The translations under genes and the position numbers were made by a program. From the NCBI RefSeq assembly GCF_000300195.1, contig NZ_AMQH01000014.1:1-64000 (forward strand): a DNA stretch of 64,000 nt, in the 5' to 3' direction. The notes under the pieces are model-generated. The model did no database searches. It saw nothing but the letters and a program-made list of their open reading frames with translations, and was not told the origin of the DNA. This stretch comes from Clostridium tunisiense TJ (lineage in GTDB: Bacteria > Bacillota > Clostridia > Clostridiales > Clostridiaceae). Position 1 is the first letter of the stretch; the number at the start of each line of letters is the position of its first letter. Below, in pieces: positions 54,791-63,508 of this stretch.

Positions 54791-57067
54791 TTAATTGTTA
54801 CTTGTATCTTCCAAAGAGTAGTTAAATGCTATAACTTTACCTTTTGATTCTTCAATTGCTCTTACAACATTAGTAACAATCCCTTGAACAAATAATTTCT
54901 CTTCATGATTCATATTGGGTGAATAGTTATCTAATATAGGTGCTCCCTTTTGAAAAATATTATAAATTTCTTTTGCCCTATCATAAGTTGAACCATCCCC
55001 CCTATATTCATATGCAATTTCCCAATTCTTTAGCTTTGTTTTCCATAAACTATTTCTAAAGAACACATGCATACTAGTATAGATACTACTTTTAATATTT
55101 TCTGTAATTTCAACAACTGTATCTTTCGGTGTATCTTTTGGTATATAATAGCTTGGATTTGAAATAAAAATACTTAACTGTGCTGTTAAGACTCTTAACA
55201 TATCAGCAACCGGTGTCAATGAGTTGTTGTAATGATCCTGATCAAAATACGCTAAACGTCTTGATAAAGCTTTAATTCTAGTCCAATGTTCTGTATTTGA
55301 ACTCCTCATAGGTATTCCTAATTTAACATCCCACTCATTTCTAAAACCCTTAATGGCATTTTGAATATAAGGATATAACATAAGAATATCATAGTGTAAT
55401 GTTACATCTTTAACTGTTATATTAGATATTTTTGATTTTTCAATAGATTCAACTAATCTCATTATTTGTTTTTGAGTTGAACTCTTAATTTTATCATGTA
55501 AATTCCATAAATAAAAACAATTATTCACTATTTTATTTTCAATATTTGCTGCAATTACTGGGGGTTCTTGTTCTCTTAATGATGTAATATAACTGGTTAA
55601 AGAGCTTGTAACATGTTTCACCTTATCTTCACCTGATATAAAATTGTCTCCTTTAACAAGATCCATATGTGTAAAACAAATTGCCAATTTAGAACCATTA
55701 CCACTATCAATTATTGTTTTTATTGCTATTTTAGAATTTTCCATAATTGGAGAGGTAGCATTATCAACTAATATTATAGTATCTAACTCAGCAAATCTTG
55801 ATGTAATATCTGTAGAAATTGAAGTTGATGTTGTTTTATGTCCTAACCCAACTCCATCTATAAGAACAATGTTAGGAAACTCTTTACAAAACTCAGGCTT
55901 AAAAGGTCCTTTTATTCTCATACCTTTTACAAGAGGTGTAAGCAATGTACCCCAATGAGCTTTATTGTTACTAGAAAAACGTCTAGCAACCTTAATAAAA
56001 TCGGTCTTGTTATTAGTTTTATATGTCCAAACATTAATCCACCCTCTAGTTTCTGATACAATGGTATTTTTATCTAATTGATGGAATCTATCTTGAATTT
56101 CATCTAATATATCCTCTATCAAATTATGATATTCCTCACTCTTATCTAAAAACAATTCCAATATATTGCTTAATGAGTCTTCTTTCTCTCCTTTTTTTAT
56201 CTCATCTTCTTTAATAGTTCTAATATACTCTTTAGCTTGTTTGGAAATACCAAAAATTCGCTTAACAAACATGTTAATTTTGTCAATCATTTGTATAATT
56301 TCATTCTTGTTATTTGATATCTCTTCAAATTCATCTGCATCATCAACATTTTCTTCATCATCCCACTCTGAATTTTCCTCTTTTATCATAGTTGGTGAAC
56401 CCAAAATATAGGATAATCTTACAGTTAATTCTTTATGGGTAAGTAATCTATCTGTCACTTCATTTTCATTAACATCTCCATTATATTCAACTATATAGCT
56501 TATAGCATTCTGAACACATTCCTCAACATAGAGCATAGTCAGTGCTTTCGACATAAATGTAACTACTAATTCATATTCATTACTAGTATTATCAAAAACA
56601 ATTTCCATATCACATGTCGTAGTTCTTCCTGTAGATGTTGTTGGAAATCTATCATTTTCAGTTCCCATCAGATTTCTTAATATACTTGTTTTACCTGCAC
56701 CGGAAGGCCCAATAAGTGATGCTGTAGAATAACCATCTTTTCTTTTGGGTAAAATTATGCAACTATCTAGTAGTTTTGCGTAATCTATTTCTTCACTCTC
56801 CAGTAAATCATAAAACGCGTCTACAATATTCTTAGTAAATTTAGAATAAGCTAAATCTTTTTTATTTATATCCCACCAAAATTCATCAGATAATATTTGA
56901 TTCATTTGTTCTACTAATCGTTCCGCCTCTTCTTCATCTTTTGTTCCTAATCCTCGCCTTACCCTTAACCCATATTTGCCTCTCGGATCTTTTTTTACTG
57001 GATGCCTAAATATAATTGTATATGATTCTTTTCCTTTATCTCTACTTTTAGTTGCTTTATAAGCCAT
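54791..57067 (-). CDS. Large P-loop GTPase with integrase-like N-terminus
   Basis: 758 residues from the ATG at 57067 (AAGGGG nine bases upstream). Residues ~15-65 (YTIIFRHPVKK, then RRGLGTKDEEEAERLV) look like the N-terminal arm-binding domain of tyrosine recombinases. A GTPase core follows: G1 GPSGAGKT (120-127), a Thr-rich G2 stretch (143-151), G3 DGVG (404-407) and G4 THMD (466-469). A long insertion rich in Asp/Glu (about 230-330) separates G2 and G3, as in dynamin-like or GBP-like proteins. The C-terminal ~250 residues are helical. It is cotranscribed with an 87-residue protein and next to a type I restriction operon. The function is unknown; defence is a reasonable guess. Confidence 0.7.
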   Translation of the reverse strand: MAYKATKSRDKGKESYTIIFRHPVKKDPRGKYGLRVRRGLGTKDEEEAERLVEQMNQILSDEFWWDINKKDLAYSKFTKNIVDAFYDLLESEEIDYAKLLDSCIILPKRKDGYSTASLIGPSGAGKTSILRNLMGTENDRFPTTSTGRTTTCDMEIVFDNTSNEYELVVTFMSKALTMLYVEECVQNAISYIVEYNGDVNENEVTDRLLTHKELTVRLSYILGSPTMIKEENSEWDDEENVDDADEFEEISNNKNEIIQMIDKINMFVKRIFGISKQAKEYIRTIKEDEIKKGEKEDSLSNILELFLDKSEEYHNLIEDILDEIQDRFHQLDKNTIVSETRGWINVWTYKTNNKTDFIKVARRFSSNNKAHWGTLLTPLVKGMRIKGPFKPEFCKEFPNIVLIDGVGLGHKTTSTSISTDITSRFAELDTIILVDNATSPIMENSKIAIKTIIDSGNGSKLAICFTHMDLVKGDNFISGEDKVKHVTSSLTSYITSLREQEPPVIAANIENKIVNNCFYLWNLHDKIKSSTQKQIMRLVESIEKSKISNITVKDVTLHYDILMLYPYIQNAIKGFRNEWDVKLGIPMRSSNTEHWTRIKALSRRLAYFDQDHYNNSLTPVADMLRVLTAQLSIFISNPSYYIPKDTPKDTVVEITENIKSSIYTSMHVFFRNSLWKTKLKNWEIAYEYRGDGSTYDRAKEIYNIFQKGAPILDNYSPNMNHEEKLFVQGIVTNVVRAIEESKGKVIAFNYSLEDTSNN

Positions 57068-57083
57068 ATACTCCAACCCCTTT

Positions 57084-57347
57084 TTATATAATATCGATAA
57101 CATTTATATTATTTAAATTTGAATCTTCATTGTTCAAACTAAAATCTAAAATTAATATAGAACTTTGCTTTTTTCCAAAATCACATGTTGTAAATTCAAC
57201 ATAGGCTATTCCTGTCAGATAAGTATCTTCACAAAAATCATCTATATGCATATTAAAAACAATACAATTATACGGTTCAAAATATACTAGCATACAATAG
57301 TCATAAATTACTGAAGATACTTCTTTAAGTTTTATTTCATCTAACAT
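57084..57347 (-). CDS. Small unknown partner of the GTPase
   Basis: 87 residues with a good ribosome site (GAGGTG), beta-rich and acidic, containing SVIYDYCMLVYFEPYNC. No membrane segment or known domain. It is 16 bases upstream of the GTPase gene and shares its promoter, so it probably forms a cassette with it. Not recognised. Confidence 0.65.
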   Translation of the reverse strand: MLDEIKLKEVSSVIYDYCMLVYFEPYNCIVFNMHIDDFCEDTYLTGIAYVEFTTCDFGKKQSSILILDFSLNNEDSNLNNINVIDII

Positions 57348-57382
57348 GAATTCACCTCATTTCGCCTTAATATTGCTGTAGC

Positions 57383-57470
57383 AAAGTTGTTCCAAAATTC
57401 TTTAATTTAATACTACCATATTGAATTACCAATTGTCAATCTTTTCTTGCTACACCCTTGGAACAACTTT
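57383..57470 (-). promoter_or_regulatory. Promoter flanked by 13-bp inverted repeats
   Basis: On the minus strand TTGACA (57434-57439) and TAGTAT (57410-57415), 18 bp apart, drive the 87-residue and GTPase genes. AAAGTTGTTCCAA (57383-57395) and its exact inverse TTGGAACAACTTT (57458-57470) flank it. A second shorter inverted pair, TGTAGCAA (57377-57384) and TTGCTACA (57447-57454), is interleaved. A repressor looping between the two sites is plausible. Confidence 0.65.
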
Positions 57471-57551
57471 AAAAAAATTCAACAAACAACCATAATTATA
57501 CCGCAGCTATATATTTTTTTATTCAATACAAAAATTTGAATTTAAATATAT

Positions 57552-57598
57552 AAAAACAAGGATACTAGTGTCATTTTACACTTAGCATCCTCGTTTTT
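57552..57598 (-). terminator. Terminator of the restriction operon
   Basis: AAAAACAAGGATACTAGTGT pairs with ACACTTAGCATCCTCGTTTTT with two mismatches or wobbles, followed by T-rich sequence in the minus direction. Confidence 0.85.
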
Positions 57599-57611
57599 AT
57601 ATTATCTCAAT

Positions 57612-58616
57612 TTATTGTATTTCGCTTTCAATAGATATCATTTTTTCTTTTCTTATCTCATGTAAAGTTTTTTCGCTACCTTTAACTACGGTCCACTCAT
57701 AAACACTTAGAGCTGACCAACCCGTAACCTTTTCTCCCCATTGATTAAATGTAAGCTTTTGGCCATTGTATTCTACAGTTTTAGTATCAATAACTGTAGC
57801 TTCTGAATTTTCAAAGTTCTTAATTATAACAGTATCACCAGCTTTAATAACTCCCCATTCAAATAACTTATCCATCCTTGGAAGATAAGATCTTGTGATA
57901 GGTGTGTTCCTCTTCTCTGAATACACTGGTCTTTTCTTATCATCAACTTCAACATAGAAATCTCCTAATGCTGGAGGAGGTAATAACCTGTTAATATCTA
58001 TAAAATAATTATCACCAATTTTCATTGGACTTAATTCAAAACAACTGATATCTACATTGTTAGCTATGAGCCAAGCAACTGCAGATAGTGTTTGGCTATC
58101 AAAAGATGATGCTATAAGTATAATTCTTTGCTTAGAAATAAAAGTTTTATCTGCATTATTCTTTTCAAGAAAATCATTTAAAATCCTAGTGGCTCTTTCA
58201 TAAGCAGTTAGTTCTCCCAATTCAAATTCATCTTTATATTTCTCAATATAGGAGGCAAATATTTTTTCTACAAGCTCGTCTGGTGTATTTATCTTGGCAT
58301 AACTTGCTGCATATCTTATTGCTTGAAACTCAAATGCTTCTTTTCTTTGCTTAATATCTTCTACGTCTCTTTTGATTTCCATTAGAACCAAATTACCATT
58401 CTCATCAACTGCAGTTAAATCACTTCTGCCATTTTCTTTATTGGTAACCTGTTTCCCAACAACAAGAAGCGTTTCATCCTGGAATATTACCTCTATATTT
58501 GAGCGTAAAAATTCCTCAACTTGCTCTTCTTTTAAATTTAAACTTTTAAAATTAGTACTTGTTATCTCAACATCACGTATATCTATAGATTTATTAATTT
58601 TAACAGGAATAAGCAT
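57612..58616 (-). CDS. PD-(D/E)XK nuclease fused to a RAMA domain
   Basis: About 334 residues from the ATG at 58616 (GGGGGTG upstream). The N-terminal half (residues ~40-200) has the nuclease core GRSDLTAVDENGNLVLMEIKRD (D, then E-x-K), as in NucS/DUF91-like proteins. The C-terminal part (ATVIDTKTVEYNGQKLTF then SALSVYEWTVV) fits the RAMA domain, found in restriction and modification proteins and thought to read modified DNA. It ends the hsdM-S-R transcript and is likely part of the defence function. Confidence 0.75.
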   Translation of the reverse strand: MLIPVKINKSIDIRDVEITSTNFKSLNLKEEQVEEFLRSNIEVIFQDETLLVVGKQVTNKENGRSDLTAVDENGNLVLMEIKRDVEDIKQRKEAFEFQAIRYAASYAKINTPDELVEKIFASYIEKYKDEFELGELTAYERATRILNDFLEKNNADKTFISKQRIILIASSFDSQTLSAVAWLIANNVDISCFELSPMKIGDNYFIDINRLLPPPALGDFYVEVDDKKRPVYSEKRNTPITRSYLPRMDKLFEWGVIKAGDTVIIKNFENSEATVIDTKTVEYNGQKLTFNQWGEKVTGWSALSVYEWTVVKGSEKTLHEIRKEKMISIESEIQ

Positions 58617-58671
58617 TCTCAACACCCCCAGGCAAAACTATTCGTATAGTTTTTATCATAAATATTGCCAT

Positions 58672-58896
58672 TTATTTAGACATTACATACATTGAAAGCT
58701 TAATTCCTTTACTTACTTCTGTCGCATAAGATTGGTTTAACCCTGATGCTCTAACTATATCTGTGGCTTTATAATTATTGTCAAGAATTATATCCGCATA
58801 TTTAACCCCGAATAAATGAATATTAGCAACTTGATACCCCTCTGGTGCATTTTCATACATTTCTTTTAAGATTCTGCCTAATTCATTTTCAGTCAT
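58672..58896 (-). CDS. Small conserved protein of restriction islands
   Basis: 74 residues, mostly helical, with GYQVANIHLFGVKYAD and a possible helix-turn-helix (YKATDIVRASGLNQSYATEV). Its ATG overlaps the stop of the PC4-like gene (ATGA), showing translational coupling. Probably a DNA-binding regulator or accessory of the restriction operon; the function is not known to me. Confidence 0.6.
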   Translation of the reverse strand: MTENELGRILKEMYENAPEGYQVANIHLFGVKYADIILDNNYKATDIVRASGLNQSYATEVSKGIKLSMYVMSK

Positions 58897-59120
58897 TTTA
58901 GCAACTCCATCCCATTTAATATTTCTTTAAGAGCTTTTAACTCATCAATGTTTAATGTTACACCTTTGCCCATCTTCTTATGTTCTGAGTCCCAATCTCT
59001 AATATCATATTTAGCTTCTTTATCATTCCAGCTTATTAGATTTAATTCTTTCTTCCATCCCTTAGCTGATTCTGAAAGAACTCCTGTATTTTCTTTTATT
59101 TCAAATTTTATATCCGCCAT
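58893..59120 (-). CDS. YdbC/PC4-like ssDNA-binding protein
   Basis: 75 residues from the ATG at 59120 (GGGAG upstream). One PC4/Sub1-type domain (WKKELNLISWNDKEAKYDIRDWD, then GVTLNIDELKALKEIL). Bacterial YdbC proteins dimerise and bind ssDNA. It sits 18 bases after hsdR, suggesting it assists the restriction system or its repair consequences. This role is inferred. Confidence 0.85.
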   Translation of the reverse strand: MADIKFEIKENTGVLSESAKGWKKELNLISWNDKEAKYDIRDWDSEHKKMGKGVTLNIDELKALKEILNGMELLK

Positions 59121-59138
59121 ATCAACAACTCCCACCGT

Positions 59139-62100
59139 TTAAGCATTGTATTTCGCCCCTGTTTCTGCAACCTTGGTTTCATCCCACATAATATCAAAAA
59201 TAAAATCAAGATATCTCCTTTTAAAGTCAGGATCTTTTGTAAACTTTTTATATACCTCTGTATGAGTAAACATTAAAGATTGCATTAAATCTTGTACATT
59301 TTCATCAGATGTTATTTTTGCATTATCTTTATCTGAATTTATTATAGATTTTAGCATAGATATATTAGCTTTCATTTTTTCAGGAATCTGTTCAAATATT
59401 ATTTTTTCTGCTTCTTCTGCATTTACATCGGCACCCCAGTCAATATTCCCAAACCTTTTATTAAAATCAGAAACTATATGCCCAAGTGTATCATAATTTT
59501 TATCTGAAATACCACCACCTGTACTTACTGGTATTGGCTCTATATTTCCTTCATCATCTGAAAGTGTAATTTTAGTTGTACCTAAACGATCTATTTTATA
59601 ACTTTCCATATCTATATCATTTAAAATATCTTCTTCAAACTCGTCACCTTCTATTTTAATCTTAGGTATAAGATGCTTTAAATATAACCATAACATTTCC
59701 CAATACGGATGATTAAAATCCAATATTTTAGATAAATAACTATAGGTTCTAACAAATGTCTTAGCACTAGATTTAAATTTTATTTGCTGTTCTTTTTCTA
59801 ATTCTTTATCAAATATATCAGCAGAGGCATTGATAATTGGCTCTAAAATTTCTCTATCTCCTTTTGAATAGTAAATAGCAAAAAACTCCTTTACTTCCTC
59901 TTCACTATATACTTGAATATTATCTAAATCATCCTGCAAATCATTTAACTTATTTACATCCGTTTCTTTGCTTAATATGGTAGTAGTATAATAAGGTTCA
60001 AATGCCTTCTGTATTTCTATTGTCTCATTATAAAAATCTAGCACAAAAGTATCTTTCTTATGTGGCTTATGTGCTCTATTCAAACGTGATAAAGTCTGAA
60101 CTGCTTGTACATCCGACAATTCTTTATCTACATACATAGTATGTAGTAATGGTTGATCAAAGCCTGTTTGATATTTATTAGCTACTATTAAAAATCTGTA
60201 TTCATCCTTCTTAAATTGCTTTGGAATATCACTATCACCATTAGGAAATGCATTCATATCTGCTTCACTCATTTCTTCCCCTGTTTTATAGTGAGCCTTT
60301 TTACCTGAGTAAGCTACTATAGCTTTATATGGCGAATTTATATCTGTTAAATATTCATCAAAAGCATCTTTGTATTTCATTGCAGCTTGTATGGATTTGG
60401 TTACAATCATAGCCTTTGCCTTATTATTTATTAAATGCCTTACGTTCTTATTGAAATGCTCTATCATAATATGAGATTTTTCAGCAATAGCCAGCTCATG
60501 CCCTTCCACAAATGATTTAAGCTTTTTATTAGCTTGTTTAAGTTCATATTCTTTTTCTTCGGAAGAATTCTTATCAGTTCTTATTTTATAATAAGACTTA
60601 TAAGTAGTATAGTTTTGTAAAACATCTAAGATAAACTCTTCTTCTATTGCTTGTTTCATTGAATAAGTATGAAAAGGAACAAATGTACCATCATCTCGTT
60701 TAACTCCAAATGTTTCCAAAGTTTTATTTTTCGGTGTAGCTGTAAAAGCAAAATAGCTAGCATTTTTTAGCATTTTTCTACTTTTCATTAGATAGTTTAA
60801 TAGATCCTCTGTGTTGATATTTCCATCTTCATCTTTCTCTATATCTTTAGTATCTTCACTGGAAAATAATGCATTCATACTTGCAGCCGCCTGACCACTC
60901 TGGCTACTATGAGCCTCATCTATAATAAATGCAATATTTTTAGACTGCATATCTTGAGCTGCTTTTAATACATAAGGAAAGGTTTGAACAGTACATATTA
61001 TAACTCTCTTATTATTTTCAAGTGCTAATCTCATATGTGTTGTTTTACTAAATGATTTTTCTGTTGGATCTAATTTTTTAATTTCGCTAGCATTCCCTGT
61101 AATTGCTTCTACCAAACTCTTCATTGTTGCAAATGCTTTAATATTCTCTCTAATTTGTTTATCTAAAACTGTTCTATCCGTTACCACTACAACGCTATCA
61201 AATAATGGATTTATATTCTTTTTATCATATAATCCAACTAATTGATGCGTAAGCCATGTAATAGAATTAGATTTTCCTGAACCAGCAGAATGTTGAATTA
61301 AATATCTTTTTCCTACTCCATTTTCTTTAGAATCCTTTAACAGCTCTCTTACAACTGTTAATTGATGGTATCTTGGAAATATAAGTTTACTTTTAACTTT
61401 ACCACTTTTCTCATCCTTTTCTTTAACTAATTGCACATATTTTTCAATAATATTAGAAAGGCTTTTTGGAGATAGAATATGTTCCCATAAATATGAAGTT
61501 TTTAAACCATTAGGGTTTAAAGGATTCCCTGCTCCAAATGGAGCATATGGTTCCCCTTCATTTAATCCTTTATTAAATGGCATAAAGAATGTGCTATTTC
61601 CCTTTAGCTCAGTAGTCATATAAGACAAATCGGTATCTACAGCAAAGTGAACTATACATCTAGCAAAATTAAATATTTTATCTTTTGAATCTCTATCATT
61701 CATATATTGCTTAATTGCATTTTTTACAGCTTGATGTGTAAATGCATTTTTTAATTCCATTGTAATAATAGGTAGCCCATTAGTAAATATTACTAAATCA
61801 ATTCTATTTTTATTGTTATCTGTGTACACTAATTCTTGAGTTACTGAAAAAATGTTCGATTCATATTTTAATCTATCCTTTATATTGTGTTCAGAGTTAG
61901 GCTCTGGATAAAACAAATCTATTGTTTTATCAAAAAACTTTATTCCCTTTCGTAAAATTTCAATGATTCCATTAGATTTTATCTTAGAATCAAGCCTACT
62001 AAAAAAAACTTTTTCTCCTTTATTAACAATAAAATCATATTTTTCTGATTGACTATTTTTAATAAATTCTAACAATTGTTCTTTATTTAAACAAAATTCT

Positions 62101-62207
62101 CTATCAAAATCATTAGAATTAGTTTCTACATACCCATGTTTTTCAACTAATTCTTTTGCCATTAATCTCTGAAATCCCTTCTCAGACATATCTGTACTAT
62201 CAATCAT
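59139..62207 (-). CDS. hsdR: Type I restriction enzyme subunit R (HsdR)
   Basis: 1022 residues. An N-terminal PD-(D/E)XK nuclease region (VIFTNGLPIITMELKN: D, then E-x-K) precedes a superfamily 2 translocase: Walker A HSAGSGKSNS, motif II DEAHSSQSG, motif III AFTATPK, and motif VI QTLSRLNRAHK. It cleaves unmodified DNA far from the recognition site after translocation. Full length with a clear ribosome site. It follows hsdS by 29 bases. Confidence 0.96.
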   Translation of the reverse strand: MIDSTDMSEKGFQRLMAKELVEKHGYVETNSNDFDREFCLNKEQLLEFIKNSQSEKYDFIVNKGEKVFFSRLDSKIKSNGIIEILRKGIKFFDKTIDLFYPEPNSEHNIKDRLKYESNIFSVTQELVYTDNNKNRIDLVIFTNGLPIITMELKNAFTHQAVKNAIKQYMNDRDSKDKIFNFARCIVHFAVDTDLSYMTTELKGNSTFFMPFNKGLNEGEPYAPFGAGNPLNPNGLKTSYLWEHILSPKSLSNIIEKYVQLVKEKDEKSGKVKSKLIFPRYHQLTVVRELLKDSKENGVGKRYLIQHSAGSGKSNSITWLTHQLVGLYDKKNINPLFDSVVVVTDRTVLDKQIRENIKAFATMKSLVEAITGNASEIKKLDPTEKSFSKTTHMRLALENNKRVIICTVQTFPYVLKAAQDMQSKNIAFIIDEAHSSQSGQAAASMNALFSSEDTKDIEKDEDGNINTEDLLNYLMKSRKMLKNASYFAFTATPKNKTLETFGVKRDDGTFVPFHTYSMKQAIEEEFILDVLQNYTTYKSYYKIRTDKNSSEEKEYELKQANKKLKSFVEGHELAIAEKSHIMIEHFNKNVRHLINNKAKAMIVTKSIQAAMKYKDAFDEYLTDINSPYKAIVAYSGKKAHYKTGEEMSEADMNAFPNGDSDIPKQFKKDEYRFLIVANKYQTGFDQPLLHTMYVDKELSDVQAVQTLSRLNRAHKPHKKDTFVLDFYNETIEIQKAFEPYYTTTILSKETDVNKLNDLQDDLDNIQVYSEEEVKEFFAIYYSKGDREILEPIINASADIFDKELEKEQQIKFKSSAKTFVRTYSYLSKILDFNHPYWEMLWLYLKHLIPKIKIEGDEFEEDILNDIDMESYKIDRLGTTKITLSDDEGNIEPIPVSTGGGISDKNYDTLGHIVSDFNKRFGNIDWGADVNAEEAEKIIFEQIPEKMKANISMLKSIINSDKDNAKITSDENVQDLMQSLMFTHTEVYKKFTKDPDFKRRYLDFIFDIMWDETKVAETGAKYNA

Positions 62208-62236
62208 AATACTCTCCCCCCTTTTATTTTCTTTAA

Positions 62237-63508
62237 CTATTCAACTTTTATTTGACCTGTAACTGCATTAAAAACAATGCTTTCTAAGCAGTCTTTTATT
62301 AATTTTATTTCTTTTTCTATTTTATTAATCGCATAATTTGTTTTCTCACTTCTATCCTCAATATAGCTAATAATATCTTCTTGTTCTTTAAGTGTTGGTA
62401 CGGGAATTTCTATTTGACCAATAAAGTCCCAACTAGCTCTTGGCATTTTTGCTCCAAAAGTTGAACTATCTATGATAGTAATAATTTGTTCACTAAGAAG
62501 AACATATTTTAAATAGTTACTCAAAATACTCTTATTAGGTCTTAATACCAAAAGTTCTCCAACACAAACACCTTTTTCAGTAGGTGAAACTGCTTTTGCC
62601 AAATATGGTCTTAATCTTCCAAACAATACATCATTCGGCTTAAATTTTTTTACACTACTCTCAAAATCATCTTCACCAATTTTAAGATTATATAGACCAG
62701 TCCAACTTTCTATCCTTTCTAATGATATGAAAATATCATCAGGCTCTTTTTTATTAGTTTGTTCTGAAATTAAAGATACACAAAATTTCAACTTTCTTAA
62801 CTCCCAATGCTCTGGAATATTTCCAAACCATTTTATATTACTGTCTTTCATATTACAATTTTCATTTATACCTCTTGTTATAACCCTACTTACTATACCT
62901 TTCTTTTGCTCCTTCAAAATATCTATTATACTTAATTGTTTTTCAATAAAAAGATTTACTTGATTTGATTTTTTGTTTAAATACCTCACTATAATATCTT
63001 GGGTTTCTAATGGTGGCATTATTGAGTACATTCTTTTAAAGTCACTATATCTTAAATTTAATTGATCATCACATAAACCATAGGAAAATCTTTTAGCATA
63101 ATTACTGTAATAATTTGTTCTAAATAAGTAATGGTAGTATTCTGGATTTATTTTTACTTTTGGTTTAAGCACTACATATGCAGGACTTACTATTCCTCTG
63201 TATTTGCTAAACCCTACAGCACCTTGCCACATTCTCATTTTATTGTAGGCAATATCTCCCTGTTTAACTAATTTGTAATTAGATTTATCCTCATTAGAAA
63301 TATCTTTTTTATTTTGAAGTTCACTCTGCTTAATTATTCCCTTTCCAATTGTTACAGAAATTAGCTCTTCGTTCAAATTATCTTTGCTAGTTCTTTCATC
63401 AAATATGGCAATATTAGGTATAACTTGCCATCCTTGTGGTATTTTCTGAATATCCCCATAGACATCTATTTCTTTATATTTGTTATATACATTATTCCTT
63501 TTAATCAT
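62237..63508 (-). CDS. hsdS: Type I specificity subunit (HsdS)
   Basis: 423 residues with two target-recognition domains (about 10-190 and 215-400) separated and followed by conserved helices that begin near PLETQDIIVRYL and PTLKEQEDIISYIEDR. It determines the bipartite target of the enzyme; the sequence recognised cannot be predicted here. The ATG at 63508 overlaps the end of hsdM by eight bases. Confidence 0.95.
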   Translation of the reverse strand: MIKRNNVYNKYKEIDVYGDIQKIPQGWQVIPNIAIFDERTSKDNLNEELISVTIGKGIIKQSELQNKKDISNEDKSNYKLVKQGDIAYNKMRMWQGAVGFSKYRGIVSPAYVVLKPKVKINPEYYHYLFRTNYYSNYAKRFSYGLCDDQLNLRYSDFKRMYSIMPPLETQDIIVRYLNKKSNQVNLFIEKQLSIIDILKEQKKGIVSRVITRGINENCNMKDSNIKWFGNIPEHWELRKLKFCVSLISEQTNKKEPDDIFISLERIESWTGLYNLKIGEDDFESSVKKFKPNDVLFGRLRPYLAKAVSPTEKGVCVGELLVLRPNKSILSNYLKYVLLSEQIITIIDSSTFGAKMPRASWDFIGQIEIPVPTLKEQEDIISYIEDRSEKTNYAINKIEKEIKLIKDCLESIVFNAVTGQIKVE

